DNA of 60,000 bases, taken from contig OX485803.1 of the NCBI GenBank assembly GCA_950295325.1, forward strand, positions 74,975,554 through 75,035,553. Direction: 5' to 3'. The notes beneath the pieces are model-generated. The model had not been told where the DNA came from. It saw only the letters and a program-made list of their open reading frames with translations, and made no database searches. This document shows, piece by piece, positions 12,701 to 23,209 of this stretch (positions within the stretch are counted from its first letter, which is position 1; each line of letters begins with the position of its first letter). Position numbers and translations under genes: made by a program. Origin of the DNA: Polytrichum commune (taxonomy: Eukaryota; Streptophyta; Polytrichopsida; Polytrichales; Polytrichaceae).

Positions 12701-15700
12701 AGGACTTGGTGAAAAAATGAGAGTAGAGAAGGGAAGTATTTTGTACCTTGCTGCGATACCAAAAGCCATAGCAATCACATTCGCCATCTGAAAGAGCCCC
12801 ATACTGTGGTTCCCACCAAAATCACACCCTTTAAATATCATAGGTTGTTGTCTCACATTAAACATAGAAGAATGAGGTCGCTGGAGATCATGTCCACATC
12901 TTATAGGTAGAAGGGTTTTACGATATCAGACAACTTCAGAAACGTAAATTCGAAAGTAAAGTGGCATACCAGATGGCAAATGTGGAGATGCTGAGTTTGG
13001 AGTTCGGAAGGAGTCCACACAATATAGTAAGGATTTCAAAGGTCCAGTGCTCCAAGCTGACCCATCAATGTTCACTCACAATTGATCAATACGCTGCAAA
13101 ACCTTTCAAGCAAAATCACAAATACCACAACACCCATGATGTAACTGCAAACGAAAGTGGCTTGGACTGTGCCGTCCCAATGCATTACACCTGTGCATAC
13201 AATTCGATATCACAGGCCATCCAACATTGTCTGTACAACACGTTGTGGACAGCCAACTATTTAGGTACTTTTTGGAACGGTGACTGCATTAATGTCCATG
13301 CGTCGTCCTCACCCATTCCAAATTTCCAAAATGTCTAGACGTACTAGTTTGGGCCAATGCCATCCCTACATGTTGCACCCGCGCATATGAATTAATGTCC
13401 TAGGCCATCCCCGCACCGTCTACTCAACATATTGCCGTCAAAGGCGATCCAATTTGGAAATTTAGAATGATGCCTGCGTCAATATGTACGCATCCTCATT
13501 GTTCCAAAGTTCCAAAAAGTTCCCACGATTTGTCTCTCGTTGTTGATGTCCCTACTTTTACTTATTAATGTTGAAAGTATGTTCTAACATAGTGTTATAG
13601 CTACTTTACTTCTCCTAATATCATCACTCACTTACAGCCATGCATATGGATTAATGTCCTAGGCCATCCCCACACCGTCGGCTAAACATATTGCCATTGA
13701 AGGCTGTCATTTTGAAATTTTGGAACAACCACTGCATCAGCGACCTTGCCATCCCAAAGTTTGGGCCCAAGTTGTCCCGACTTGTTGCACCTGTGCATGT
13801 GAATTTATGCTCCAGGCCATCCTTGCACCTTACCTTCCACTAACTGTCAATAGTCAGATGTTTTGTAGCTTTGGAATGGGGATTGTGTCAACACCCACAC
13901 CCCCCATCATTCTGAAGTTTCAAAACGCACCATGTACTAATTTGGGCATGTGATGTCCCGTCCTTTTGCACCTATACATATGAGTTGATGTCCCGGGCCA
14001 TCCCCGCACCGTCCGCTCAACACGCGGTTGCTTAACGGCAAATTGTTTTGAAACTTTGGAATGGCAACTGTGTCAGCGTCCATGCACGCACCCTCGCCCA
14101 TTCCAAAATGTACACCTAGTAAGGTTGGTGAGCCTAATATCTTAATCAAACACCTATATTCGAGTGGCTCGGGGGGGGGGGGGGCAGTGTGTTAAAAATT
14201 TAAGGATATAGGTGCGAACAACCACTATTTTATAGGGGGGTATTACTTTCAAATTTTTTTTCACATGATATCATTATGTAAATTTCTACTTTGGGTCAAT
14301 AGAAAAATGGCTTGCATTACTTATAATTTCAAATTACCTATTATTCCATACCCTATAGTACTTTAAAGATGTCCAGTGCCATTTTTGATACCCTATATTA
14401 CTCTTAAGCCCAATTATAATTTTTTGCTCCCATGTTTTTAAAATACCCTATCATTTGTTCGCACGTATATTGCTACTCCAACCAATGACTACCCCCCCCC
14501 CCCCCCGAGTCGAGTGGTATATGCATTGGTGTGGCTCCAAATACAGATATCAGAAAGACATGTATTTAAACTTAGAGATTAGACTGCATGCTTGAAATAT
14601 GGATAACTATTCTAGGCTCAATTGTTAACATACTTGGGGGACCATATTTGACCACTGAATGAGCACGAGAATCTTCACTTATGTAATGAATAAGATATTC
14701 GTATGAGCTCCAAAAAATTATGATGAAAGTGGCTCCGGCCTCAATTTGGATATGCTCAGCATCTTTTGCTAATCGTGTGTTTCATATCCTAGAAAAAGTG
14801 GGCTTGTCGGACAAAGTAAGCATTTAAGACCCATCCGCTTTAGATAGACGGGCATTCAAGGGTGAGGGCACATGGACAGTTGAAAGGAAGCGAATTGAAG
14901 AGGAGAATGAATTGTACCATATCATGATGGCGGACGGGATGGCGAGGCGGAAGAATTCCCCAATATCTTGAAAAGCTTCACTGGTGAAGGACTCGAAGGT
15001 CTTGGTGAACCTTGGGGCGAATCGGACAAAGGTGCAGAGGCAGCTGACTTGGAGGAGCAGCGAGATGTTAAGGGCGTAAGCCGCACCTTTGAAGCCCAGG
15101 TCCAGCTTGTCAATGATGAGCCAACACAAGGGCACATGGAAACACACGGTGATGATGGAGGAGATCAACAAGAGGAACACCGCTCGCTGCGTCTGGAAGA
15201 ATTTGATGAGAGGCATGAGGATTGCATTCAATAATAAGGTGGGAATGAGCCACATCGTGTAGGAGTAGGCGGCTCGCACGATCTCGGGGTCTTGTCCCAT
15301 GGCCAGCAGGATGCGCTCCATGTTGAGCCAGATGAGGCAGATGGGCATGCCCGCCGTGACGAGGATGATGAATGCTCGCTGCAGGTAGATGCCCAGCAGG
15401 TGGTACTGTTTCGCTCCATACGCTTGTCCGCATAATGTCTCTAATGCGCATGCCAGTCCCGCCTGCATCCATCCATCGACCGCATCGGTAACAACGCAAA
15501 CCATTCACAAGGTAGATGGGTCTCATATGCGGACTTTTTCCCAACTAGCTCACTTCTTCTAGGATGTGAATAATGCAATTCGTACAAGATGGTTAGCAGT
15601 TTCAGATCAAGGCCGTAGTCACTTTCCTCATCATGCTCGGAGCTCATATGAATATGAATGTCTCGTTCATTGTCAAAGCGAAGATTCTCGTGCTCATTAA

Positions 15701-17507
15701 AAGGTCATATAGGTCCCCACCAATTATGCTGATTCTTGAGCCAAAAATGGTTATCAGCAGATTTTGAGCACGGAGTCCAATTATTTTGAACATATGTCTT
15801 TTTGGTATCCGTTCGGGGAGCCACACCAAACCACATACCACTCAAATATAGGTGCCCGAATAAGAAAAGTAACCGAAGAACGGTTGTCTACCTTAACACA
15901 TAATTTCTACAGATGATGATTGCAGAAATTTATGATGTGAAGAACCTGTGTTTCTACACCAGCATGCATAGAGATGGTTTGCGAACACGTTTGTTTTCAA
16001 GCACCTGGTAACAAATTTGCATCGAAGAGGAAAATTCAAGGTTGGATATTTTGTATTTATATGTCAAGAATTTATAGGGAACAAGATTGTTACCCTAAGA
16101 GATAGAGAGTTGCAAACATAGACTCAAGAACGTGAAAATAGAATAAAAATAAAATTGCAACAAAGAGGACCGAGAGTTGTATCCCCGTTGCCAAAAACCC
16201 GGGAACAAGGTGGATACGAGAAATCGAGTTGTAACCACGTACTCAAGAATGTCAATTTACAAAATGCCAGCAAAGAGGACTGAGATTTGGGAACGACATT
16301 GGTACCAAGAGATCGAGGGTTGCGATCACATACTCAAGAATGTCCATTTAAAACACAATTGCAACAAAGAGGGCTGAGGTTTGCATACCCATTTCCAAGA
16401 ATCGTTACCCAAGAGACAAACAGTTGCAACCACCTACTCAAGAATGTGTTACCCAAATTCGCAACAAAGAAGGACTGAGAATTGCAAAAAACACACATTT
16501 TCCAAGAACCCGGGAATAGATTGGTACCAAGAGGTTGAGAATTACAATACATACTGAAGAATGTAATACCCAAATTTGCAACAAAGGACTGAGAGTTGCA
16601 TGCCCAAATTTTCAAGAATCAGGGGGAGAGGTTATTACCAAGAGACTGCGGGTTGCAAACACATACTCAAGAATATCAAAAACGAAGTTGCAACAAAGAG
16701 GACTGAGAATTGCATACCTGCGTTTTCAAGAACCCGGCAACGAGATTGTCACCGAATAGGTTGAGGGTTGCAAACACACCCACAATTTCAACAAAAAAGA
16801 GGACTGAGAATTGCATACCCACATATCAAGTAACCTGGAACAAATTGCAGCGAGGAGTTGAGGAATTGCGGCTTGCATACACATACTCGAGAATGTTAAA
16901 GTCAAAACAATTGCAACAAAGAGGACTGACAATTGCACCCGTACCCACCTTCTCATCAAGAACCCGGGAACAAGATTGTCACAGACGAGGTTGAGGGTTG
17001 CCAACACACACACGCTCAAGAATGTAAACCCAAAATTGCAACCAAAAGGAGGACTAACAAATGCATACCCACATTTCAAATTGGAAACCTGGTAGAATAA
17101 ATTGCAGCGAGGAGTAACTGAAGGGATTGCGTAGGGTTACAAAATTGACGCACAAGGACGATGCCTCCGGTAATGCTGGCAAAGGAGTTGGCAAGGGTGA
17201 CAGCGGAAAGGGAGAATGCACCGAGGTGGCCGACGAACGTCATCCCTGACATGAGCATCACAAACTGCAAAGCAAACATAGCCATGATCGGCAGCGAGAG
17301 CCAGCACTGCTCTTGAATCTCGCTCCTCAGCCACCGGGATGGTCCTCGCTCCGGCTCATGGCCCATGGGGTTACTCCCATGCCCATCGCTGAGCGGCCTG
17401 TTCACAGCACCATAGTTATCCGCATGCACAAGCATGGAAGACGAAATAGGAGGCGGTCCAAGCTCTGCGTTGATAAGAGGCTCCGCGAATTCTTCGCCCA
17501 TCGTCAT
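9680..17507 (-). CDS. MATE (DTX) family efflux transporter, eight exons
   Basis: This is a multi-antimicrobial-extrusion cation antiporter that moves small organic solutes across the plasma or vacuolar membrane; the substrate cannot be told from sequence. Eight exons join with GT/AG introns and matching phases: 354+545+87+57+239+119+87+117 nt, an open frame of 534 codons plus stop, which is normal MATE length. Family landmarks in order are CALETLCGQAYGAKQ (end of first repeat, exon 1/2 junction), the second-half start LEHWTFEILTILCGLLPNSK (exon 3), VRVSNELGAGKP (exon 5) and GWQRVGAFANLGAYYIVGLP (exon 6). Many hydrophobic segments fit about 12 membrane helices. The 87-nt and 57-nt internal exons are typical of plant MATE genes. 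The ATG at 17507 is followed by an alternative in-frame ATG at 17501. It is the only gene in the window that appears intact and of host type. Confidence 0.93.
10009..10095 (-). CDS. MATE exon 7 (87 nt)
   Basis: It encodes GLWIGMGCGLLTQATALVIV and ends CANWEKL. The acceptor is TTGCAG|GGA and the donor CTG|GTAAGA. Confidence 0.9.
10245..10363 (-). CDS. MATE exon 6
   Basis: It encodes GVVRGIGWQRVGAFANLGAY through FHWEGE. The acceptor is GGCAG|GT and the donor GGAGAG|GTACAA. It ends in phase 0. Confidence 0.92.
10569..10814. mobile_element. Mutator-type MITE, 246 bp, 9-bp TSD
   Basis: The termini are inverted repeats sharing GGGGATTCGTGGCACTCACT and continuing AAAAATCA. The flanks repeat GCAACATCT at 10560-10568 and 10815-10823. 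Nine-base duplications are characteristic of Mutator-like elements. It lies in MATE intron 5 and carries no coding sequence. Confidence 0.85.
10963..11170 (-). repeat. Dispersed repeat family, copy 1 (reverse)
   Basis: Ten copies of a 200-250 bp sequence are scattered through the window. In forward orientation it reads from 'cacctatatttgagtggta' through 'gataccaaaaagacat', 'gagattgga' and 'acctatatgaccactta' to 'gagaatcttcacttt..gagctcc'. No coding potential or TSD was recognised. Probably a MITE or SINE family. This copy is in MATE intron 5. Confidence 0.7.
11364..11602 (-). CDS. MATE exon 5
   Basis: It opens with VRVSNELGAGKPNAARSAVG, the signature of the second MATE repeat. The acceptor is GGCAG|T and the donor TTCAG|GTTTGT. 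It ends in phase 1. Confidence 0.92.
11715..11920 (+). repeat. Dispersed repeat family, copy 2
   Basis: It starts 'ggacacctatatttgagtgg' and ends 'gagaatcttcact'. MATE intron 4. Confidence 0.65.
12013..12540. mobile_element. Tourist/PIF-Harbinger MITE, 528 bp, TAA TSD
   Basis: The left end is GGGCCGGTTTAGACTTGG. The right end, read on the other strand, is GGGCCTGTTTAGACTTGG. It is flanked by TAA at 12010-12012 and 12541-12543. The GGGCC(T/G)GTTT terminus with a TAA target is the Harbinger signature. It is non-coding and sits in MATE intron 4. Confidence 0.88.
12747..12803 (-). CDS. MATE exon 4 (57 nt)
   Basis: It encodes MGLFQMANVIAMAFGIAA. The acceptor is CACAG|T and the donor GCAAG|GTACAA. 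The 57-nt length and phase are the family norm. Confidence 0.88.
12970..13056 (-). CDS. MATE exon 3 (87 nt)
   Basis: It encodes LEHWTFEILTILCGLLPNSK and on to STFAI. The acceptor is GTCAG|C and the donor CTG|GTATGC. It enters and leaves in phase 2. Confidence 0.9.
13150..14125. repeat. Minisatellite of about 200-240 bp, about 5 copies, MATE intron 2
   Basis: Diverged units share 'gcacc.gtgcatatgaatt', 'atgtcc.aggccatcc', 'gcaccgtc.gctcaacat', 'ttggaatg..gactg.gtca' and 'cacccattccaaa'. Copies begin near 13170, 13370, 13636, 13770 and 13960. The third is preceded by about 120 bp of unrelated DNA (13515-13635). Confidence 0.7.
14145..14720 (+). repeat. Dispersed repeat family, copy 3, split by hAT MITE
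   Basis: The two halves, 14145-14167 and 14510-14720, are separated by the MITE at 14168-14509. The repeat therefore predates that insertion. MATE intron 2. Confidence 0.7.
14168..14509. mobile_element. hAT-type MITE bounded by G/C homopolymers, 8-bp TSD
   Basis: It starts CTC plus 14 G and ends 15 C plus GAG, a perfect inverted terminus. It is flanked by TCGAGTGG at 14160-14167 and 14510-14517. An 8-bp duplication points to the hAT superfamily. A second inverted block (GTGCGAACAA near 14211) recurs in reverse near 14455. It is inserted in a copy of the dispersed repeat family in MATE intron 2. Confidence 0.75.
14918..15462 (-). CDS. MATE exon 2
   Basis: 545 nt. The acceptor is ATGCAG|GCGGGA and the donor ATATG|GTACAA, ending in phase 2. 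It encodes AGLACALETLCGQAYGAKQY through RLAIPSAIMI. The split TG|C codon is completed by exon 3. Confidence 0.92.
15640..15860 (-). repeat. Dispersed repeat family, copy 4 (reverse)
   Basis: From 'gagctcatatgaatatgaat' to 'ccactcaaatataggtgcc'. The best-preserved reverse copy. MATE intron 1. Confidence 0.7.
16078..17140. repeat. Minisatellite of about 110 bp, about 9 copies, MATE intron 1
   Basis: Each unit contains 'caagattg.taccaagag', 'ttgagggttgcaaacacatactcaagaatgt', 'ttgcaacaaagaggactgaga.ttgcata' and 'caagaacccggg'. Unit starts fall near 16080, 16203, 16290, 16403, 16513, 16624, 16738, 16838 and 16968, with a partial at 17092. The array runs to within about 15 bases of the exon 1 donor. 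Confidence 0.85.
17154..17507 (-). CDS. MATE exon 1
   Basis: 118 codons: a soluble acidic N-terminus (starts MTMGEEFAEPLI), then the first membrane helices (MAMFALQFVMLMSGMTFVGH). The donor is CTT|GTGCGT and the phase is 0. The degenerate minisatellite ends about 15 bases beyond this splice site. Confidence 0.9.
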
Positions 17508-17698
17508 GTTCGATCGCTTTCACAAATAATTGTTTGTGAAATAACGGATGATTCACCTTAACCCTTCGTGATCGATTCACTGTGAACAAGTCAAGGCTTA
17601 CAAATTATTACTCTGCAACAAAATTGATGAAATTATGTCACCTTAATTACCCTTCGTGATTGCATGTGAAGAAGGTCAGCAAGGTCTAGTTCGAAAGA

Positions 17699-17748
17699 AC
17701 AACAGCAACAGCAACAACAGCAACAACAACAACAACAACAACAACAAC
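17699..17748. repeat. CAA/CAG trinucleotide microsatellite
   Basis: An imperfect (CAA)n tract with CAG interruptions, about 200 bp upstream of the MATE start codon. It would lie in the 5' leader or proximal promoter. Confidence 0.85.
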
Positions 17749-18102
17749 TGCGGCAATCTTTCGGGTTGGTTTTTTCTTCCAAAGCTTGGATAAATCTTTA
17801 CCGGTGGGTGGTGTGAACTTTCACTCGATAATGAGTTTCAGGGACTCCAAGCAGGTCATTGCTTGCAGAAGACTCGTACCTTCGAGAAAAAGGAAAGATT
17901 TTAATTTGCGACCCAGACGAGAGCCCGGGGATCTCTCTCAAAAGAGGCAAACATCAAAATTCCTGTGAGAAACCCAATGTCGAGTCTCGAACTTACAAGC
18001 AAGATCCACCCACCACTGCAGCAACCTGGATGATGGACGGAGTTGCGAAATTCGAGATCTTAACCAAATTAAACTCTGCAACCACCGTGCAGAAGAAAAA
18101 GA

Positions 18103-18189
18103 AGAAGAAGGTGCCTGTGATCGATCACTTCAGAAGAAGGTGCCTGTGATCGATCACTTCAGAAGAAGGTGCCTGCGATCGATCACTTC
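18103..18189. repeat. 29-bp tandem repeat x 3 with internal palindrome
   Basis: Three units at 18103, 18132 and 18161 are identical except for one T-to-C change in the third. Each contains GTGATCGATCAC, a 12-bp perfect palindrome (GCGATCGATCAC in unit three). They lie 600-680 bp upstream of the MATE ATG, so they could bind a dimeric protein. That role is inference. Confidence 0.85.
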
Positions 18190-18504
18190 AACTCGCCCAC
18201 TCTACGAATTTGTCAACAACAACTAAACTATATCCTGGAATATAATTCCAACTCCACCCGCGACAGGTGCCATGGTCATGATGCATAGGTCCCAACAATA
18301 ACACCACCGCCATGCACAATCCCCCAAAACCAACAAAGCTAACTCCGTGGGTTCGAGTTACGGCTATTCTATTGCATGCAAGTAGACTGCCTATAACAAG
18401 CAAATGGGCTGCCGACTTTGTGGTAACTTCATTGAACTTGGCACCATCCGATTCATGAAAATTTGAGCAATGTAGAAGGTGGACGTGCCTAATTCGGTTA
18501 GTTC

Positions 18505-18715
18505 TCTTAAGTGGACACCTACATTTGAGTGTATGTGGGTTACCTGTGGCTCCAAGAATGGATACCAGAAAGACATTTGTTCAAGAGTGATTAGACTGCG
18601 TACTTGAGAAGGCTCAATAGCCAACATAATTGGGGGACTTATACGACCACTTAATGCGCACAAGAATCTTCACTTTGATGATGGATATGATTTCACATGA
18701 GCTCCAAAAGTTATG
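18505..18715 (+). repeat. Dispersed repeat family, copy 5
   Basis: From 'gtggacacctacatttgagt' to 'cacatgagctcc', upstream of the MATE gene. Confidence 0.68.
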
Positions 18716-19559
18716 AGGAAAGTGGCTACGGCCTCGACCTGAATTTACTAGTCGTGTGTTTCGTTCGGAGCTCATGAGAAACTGGAGGCTAAGCTTAGTT
18801 GAAAACCATCTACGTTAAGGGAGTTAAGTTATGAGGCTTGAACAGGATGAACAAATCAAAGAGGGCGATGAGATTGGTCACCGCTTTTGATTTGATCCCG
18901 CACTTGGAGGATCGACGCTTGGCACTTGACACTTGGCACCCTAGGTTCATGTTGAGTAAATGTTCTTGTTTCACAAATCACGGAGCTTTTGGCTCGATTT
19001 CAAGAGCTTTTCTGAGTAGCAGGGTCGTCGCCAGAATGCAGGGGGGATCCCCATGCAGGAACTTGGTTGGGAAAATGGGTTATGGCAAGTTTCCTCTGCC
19101 GCCATAGTCTTGTTACCTATGTAGGAGAAATCGATGAATCCAGACAACTTCTACTGAATGGATATACACATGAAACTTCTACCGTGTTGCATTAGCAAAT
19201 CTACGATGGAACATATGCGAAAATCGGATTGAAAATCGTGTCTCTCTAAATTTAGTTATGGTGATTGGAAGTGCATGTTTGTTGATTTCTAAACTAGATA
19301 CATAGGTCTTCCCATTTGTGTTCTTTATTGAGTGTAGAGTAGTTATAAATATTTGAAGATGTTGTTCACACTAGGATTGAAGTATACTTGGATTTATGCA
19401 TGAATTTTGGGCAATTCCAACTGTCAATATGGCATACACTAGATTGCAAAACTACACAAATATGTTGGTTGGAGAACATGAAATACAAACATTCAAAGTT
19501 GTGGTTGTTGTGTTATTGCTTTTGTTATTATCGTTTGATGTTTATGTCCCCACAAGTTT

Positions 19560-19740
19560 ACATCCCTTGTTATTTTTGGACAAGTGGTTTGTCCAAATGT
19601 ACATAAATAAAATATTCCAATCTCTTTTAAACATGTGTCTTTATGATGTTTGTTTTTTGATCCTCACTGAACCATATACCAATCAAATCTATAGGTCTGA
19701 ATATAAAAAATCACTTAAGACCCATCTACCTTAGTTACAA
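19560..19740 (-). repeat. Dispersed repeat family, copy 6 (reverse, partial)
   Basis: It retains 'atataccaatcaaatctata' and the outer 'gacccatctaccttag' end also seen near other copies. Confidence 0.5.
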
Positions 19741-19920
19741 ATGAACCGGTTGAGTTTGAGAAATAACTAGTTCAAATTCAAGACTCAAGGAAGATTACCG
19801 ATTGATTGAGAAGAATTTACACAATATTCCTCAATTTAACAAAGGAAAACTGAAAGATGTCAACATTAAACTAGCTGATCTTGGGAACACTAGGATTTCG
19901 ACCAATTATACCCAAAAATC
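19741..19920 (+). repeat. Dispersed repeat, first of a direct pair
   Basis: It starts 'aaccggttgagtttgagaaa' and aligns with 28247-28420 ('aaccagttgagtttgagaaa'), sharing 'ctcaag', 'aattaccg' and 'aaggaaaactgaaaga'-like blocks. Function unknown. Confidence 0.55.
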
Positions 19921-20199
19921 TCCCCAAACACTAGGAGAAATGGTTGTCAAGAGCTAATGTTACCTATGTAGGTAGGAGAAATGGGAGAAAGGGAATTATC
20001 ATATATTAACATACCTCTCATTCATCCAACATAAAAGTCCTTAAACAAGAAGAGTGATCACCCCCCCTCCCCTGAGTTTGTGGTTAATTCGTCCCAATTG
20101 ACTCCCTCTAGACGAATTCAGGGTCTTTGATAAAGTTGATTCATGGTTTTAATAAATCCAAAGGAAGTCATTTACGTGTCGTATAAAATACAGATATCT

Positions 20200-21760
20200 T
20201 TATTTTCACCTTGGGTAATGTTGTTGAGACCCTTTGAACTTGAAGAATAAGAATTTTTACCTTTGTTGATAGGTTGCCGATCAACAAGGGTAACACTTGC
20301 TTTTATTTCTCCTTGAGTCCAAGGTTGTAAGCAATGATAGACCATGATTTAACCCTTGAAAACCCAAACAAAATCTCCCTAAAATTACCTTAAGAAATTC
20401 ATCCCAATCCAACAAGTTACATTTTAGATTGTGTGCTCCCCATAGGAGATTTGACCATGTAGATGCCACCACTAGAAAGGTAAGAGTCATCACCAATGTA
20501 CAGGGAGTACCAAGGTTTTGTTACAAGCTAGTCGATTTTTTTTTGGAGATTACCGAATGAGTTTGCAATGATTGGGATAGGTACTAATGTAAAATTGTCT
20601 AGGTCGGAAATTGACCAGTTCAAAGGAGAATAAACCGGCAATATAAGCGGTTCAGGCATCATAGTTTGGGATATTTACTAAGAGTAATTTTTTTATCTTA
20701 GGCAAGTAGCCGAAGGGACTAGGTATAGGGCATAAAGTTTGACTAGGGTAATATTGGAGCCATAAGGTCAAAAACCATGGAGGCGGATTTATGGTTGGTT
20801 CGGTTGTCACTGGGCCGATTAGGGTTTTGAGGCTTTAAGCAGCCGAGGATCCTTTCTCACAAGTATAAGAAGAGTTTGAGCCCCTTGGGCAAAGTACCTC
20901 ACTCCTTCATTGGGGTTTACCTCTCTACCCCATTCTTGCTCTAAGCTTCTGCTTCTGCTCTTGTGTATTCAATTGGTGTTTTCAAGCTCGGTGGTGTTTT
21001 TAAGTTCTGTGTTTGGCTTCAAGCTCAGTGGGTGGCTTCATGCTCGTGTCAAGGTTCAAAATTGTGAAAGAGCATTTAGTCTCCAAAATTTAATCAAAAG
21101 GCGAGTGAGGAATAGGCTTGGAAACAAAAATTTGGAAGCAATGCCTAGAATTGCTTTGGAGGGGCCATATTAGAACTTTTACAATATCATTGAAGAGGCA
21201 ACTCCTTCATGGGAAAATGGAACTAAGTACCGGTTCCTATATGTTAACCCTTCACGTTATGTGTCTTCTGCAAGTGACGCTTCTTGGTCAGTTATGTTTC
21301 CCAAATTTGAGGATATCGATCAATTTAAAGGTTGCATGTATTGTTGTATTAACCAACCTCTAAAAAATGTATGCACAATTGCACTCTTCGGATCCACACA
21401 ATTTTCAAAGGCTACATCCTTGACCCCAAGATGGTGGGGGTTTTGCAAGGTTCAACTCATTCCAAGGATCCCTGGGATTTCTTTCAACACAAATTCACCC
21501 CCATAAAAGCATAACACCAATTTTCTTACATAAAATATTTAAAATATTGACGGAAACATATTGAAGTAAAATTTAGAAACTAAGAAAAATACCGAATGGT
21601 ATAGGTAAATGTAGGAATAAAACCGAGGAAAAACAAAATTGGCTTTCAGCAGCTTCCGAGTAAACAACAACAACAACAACAACACAAAACAAAACAAAAC
21701 AAAACAAAAAAATCCGAACCTTTTCATAAAAAGGTTGGAAACGTACCGATTTTTGTATAG
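20200..21760 (+). repeat. Long repeat, forward copy of inverted pair
   Basis: It matches 25960-26960 in reverse over several blocks: 'gcaagtagccgaagggacta', 'ataagaagagtttgagcccc', 'gctctaagcttctgcttctg' and 'gtggtgtttttaagttctgt'. 'caagtataagaagag' could be a TATA box about 30 bp before a start site. The promoter-like content and lack of ORFs suggest LTR-derived DNA. Exact ends were not found. Confidence 0.6.
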
Positions 21761-21980
21761 AACTCCTCGGACTATGATCGTCACACAAAATTTTAGCCAT
21801 CCACTTGCCCCAAAACAACAGATTATACTGTCAACATGTGCAGACCACTGGTATGATTGGACAAAAATAGATGCCCGGACAAATAAATCCTTCTCTACCT
21901 TTAGAAGTTAAACCCCAACATGTCCACCTCACCCTTGACCAATCCCAACCCAAGATATAGGTGACCAACCCAAGACATAA

Positions 21981-23209
21981 GGGCCGGTTTACACTACAGT
22001 GGAGAAGTCCACCGGTCATGAAAAAAAGGGCGTTTCTCAATTGTGATTGGTCGAAAATGCAACTCTTGACCGGTGGGTGTTTACACTAGGTGAAGAAAAC
22101 AATGGTGGTGAACTTTTCTCATGGATGATAAAATGACATGGCCGCCTACATGGCGGCACTTTTTGGAGTTGGGCTTCTCCGGAGGAGGAGTTTCTTGTCC
22201 GTCCTCAAGAGGCCGGAGAAGCCCAACTCAATAAAAAATTAAAGTACTTAACTTTGAAATACCATACAAATCGGCAAGTGTATGCAAAGTATCACCGGTT
22301 GCCAACCGATGCAATGTCAAAGAAATTCTACACTCTATTGGAATACAAAGTCTTAATTTTATATTTTTCTTGCTCAACATGGGTCCAAGCAAATGACATA
22401 AATAAATAAAAGTAGGCTTACTCACCCGTACACAATCTTTGAACATTTTTGCATTATATGATCCAAGAAGAAATTGTGACACATATCCACTTGGCCGGTC
22501 AAATTTCCACACCACCCTCTCCTTGCTCCCAAACAAAAAAATATGCCATCATCATAATTGAAGCATTATGGTGATACATGATGGTCTTTTGTATCACCAT
22601 AGTTGAAACGATAAAATACTTCAAAACCATAAAGATCACAAGAAAGCACAAAATCTCTCTTCTTCGATTATCCATGATTGAAGATCAAAGATAAGAAGAG
22701 AGAAATTGATGAGGATGATTAAGAGGAGAGCATGTCTTAAATAATACCAAAGAGTAGTGCTTTGTCCAATGTGTATGGGTTTTCCCCTCTTCATTCTTAA
22801 ACACCCAAGGAGACATTTATTTCCTACATGGGCCAAACTTGACAATTGGCAAGTTGGCAATTTTCATTATCTTTTGAATAAAATTGAACATTATATTACA
22901 CAATTCTTATGAACACAATTCTTGTTGAAATCTTTTGATACAATGTGAAAGTAGAGAATTATGGTTTTTTATCACAAAAAATCTTCACCATTAGGTGAAC
23001 TTCTCCTCACCGGTGGACTTCTCCGGTGGACTTCTCCGCTAAACTTCTCCTCCAGGTGTTTAGACTTCAACCGGTCAAGACTCCTTAAGAAATATTTTAT
23101 TGCCTTTAATTCTTCTCCGGCACATCCACCATTTGCCTCATATAACCATGTCTTGGCCAAGCATTCTTGACCGACCGGAGGCCTTCTCCACCGTAGTGTA
23201 AACCGGCCC
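21981..23209. mobile_element. PIF/Harbinger DNA transposon, internally deleted, TAA TSD
   Basis: The inverted ends begin GGGCCGGTTTACACTAC on both sides and extend about 50 bp with 'ggtggagaag' and 'ccggtc'. It is flanked by TAA at 21978-21980 and 23210-23212. At 1229 bp it is too short for an autonomous Harbinger, which needs a full transposase and a Myb-like partner. It contains a transposase N-terminal remnant on the minus strand. Confidence 0.88.
22228..22536 (-). pseudogene. Harbinger transposase N-terminal remnant
   Basis: About 100 codons resemble the N-terminal part of PIF/Harbinger nucleases: VSKPTFIYLCHLLGPML, then IPIECRISLTLHRLATGDTL and ADLYGISKLST. These match the family pattern 'S(R/K)PTFxYLCxLLxPxL...IPVExRVAxxLxRLATGDSxxxIADLFGISxST'. 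The DDE catalytic region that should follow is missing. The frame has no ATG of its own, and the region up to 22860 may hold more decayed N-terminus. Confidence 0.8.

Larger units (their letters stand above)
17508..20199. other. MATE upstream region and intergenic DNA
   Basis: Apart from the microsatellite, the 29-bp repeats and two dispersed repeat copies I see no gene. A TATA box and transcription start for MATE could not be fixed. Confidence 0.4.
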
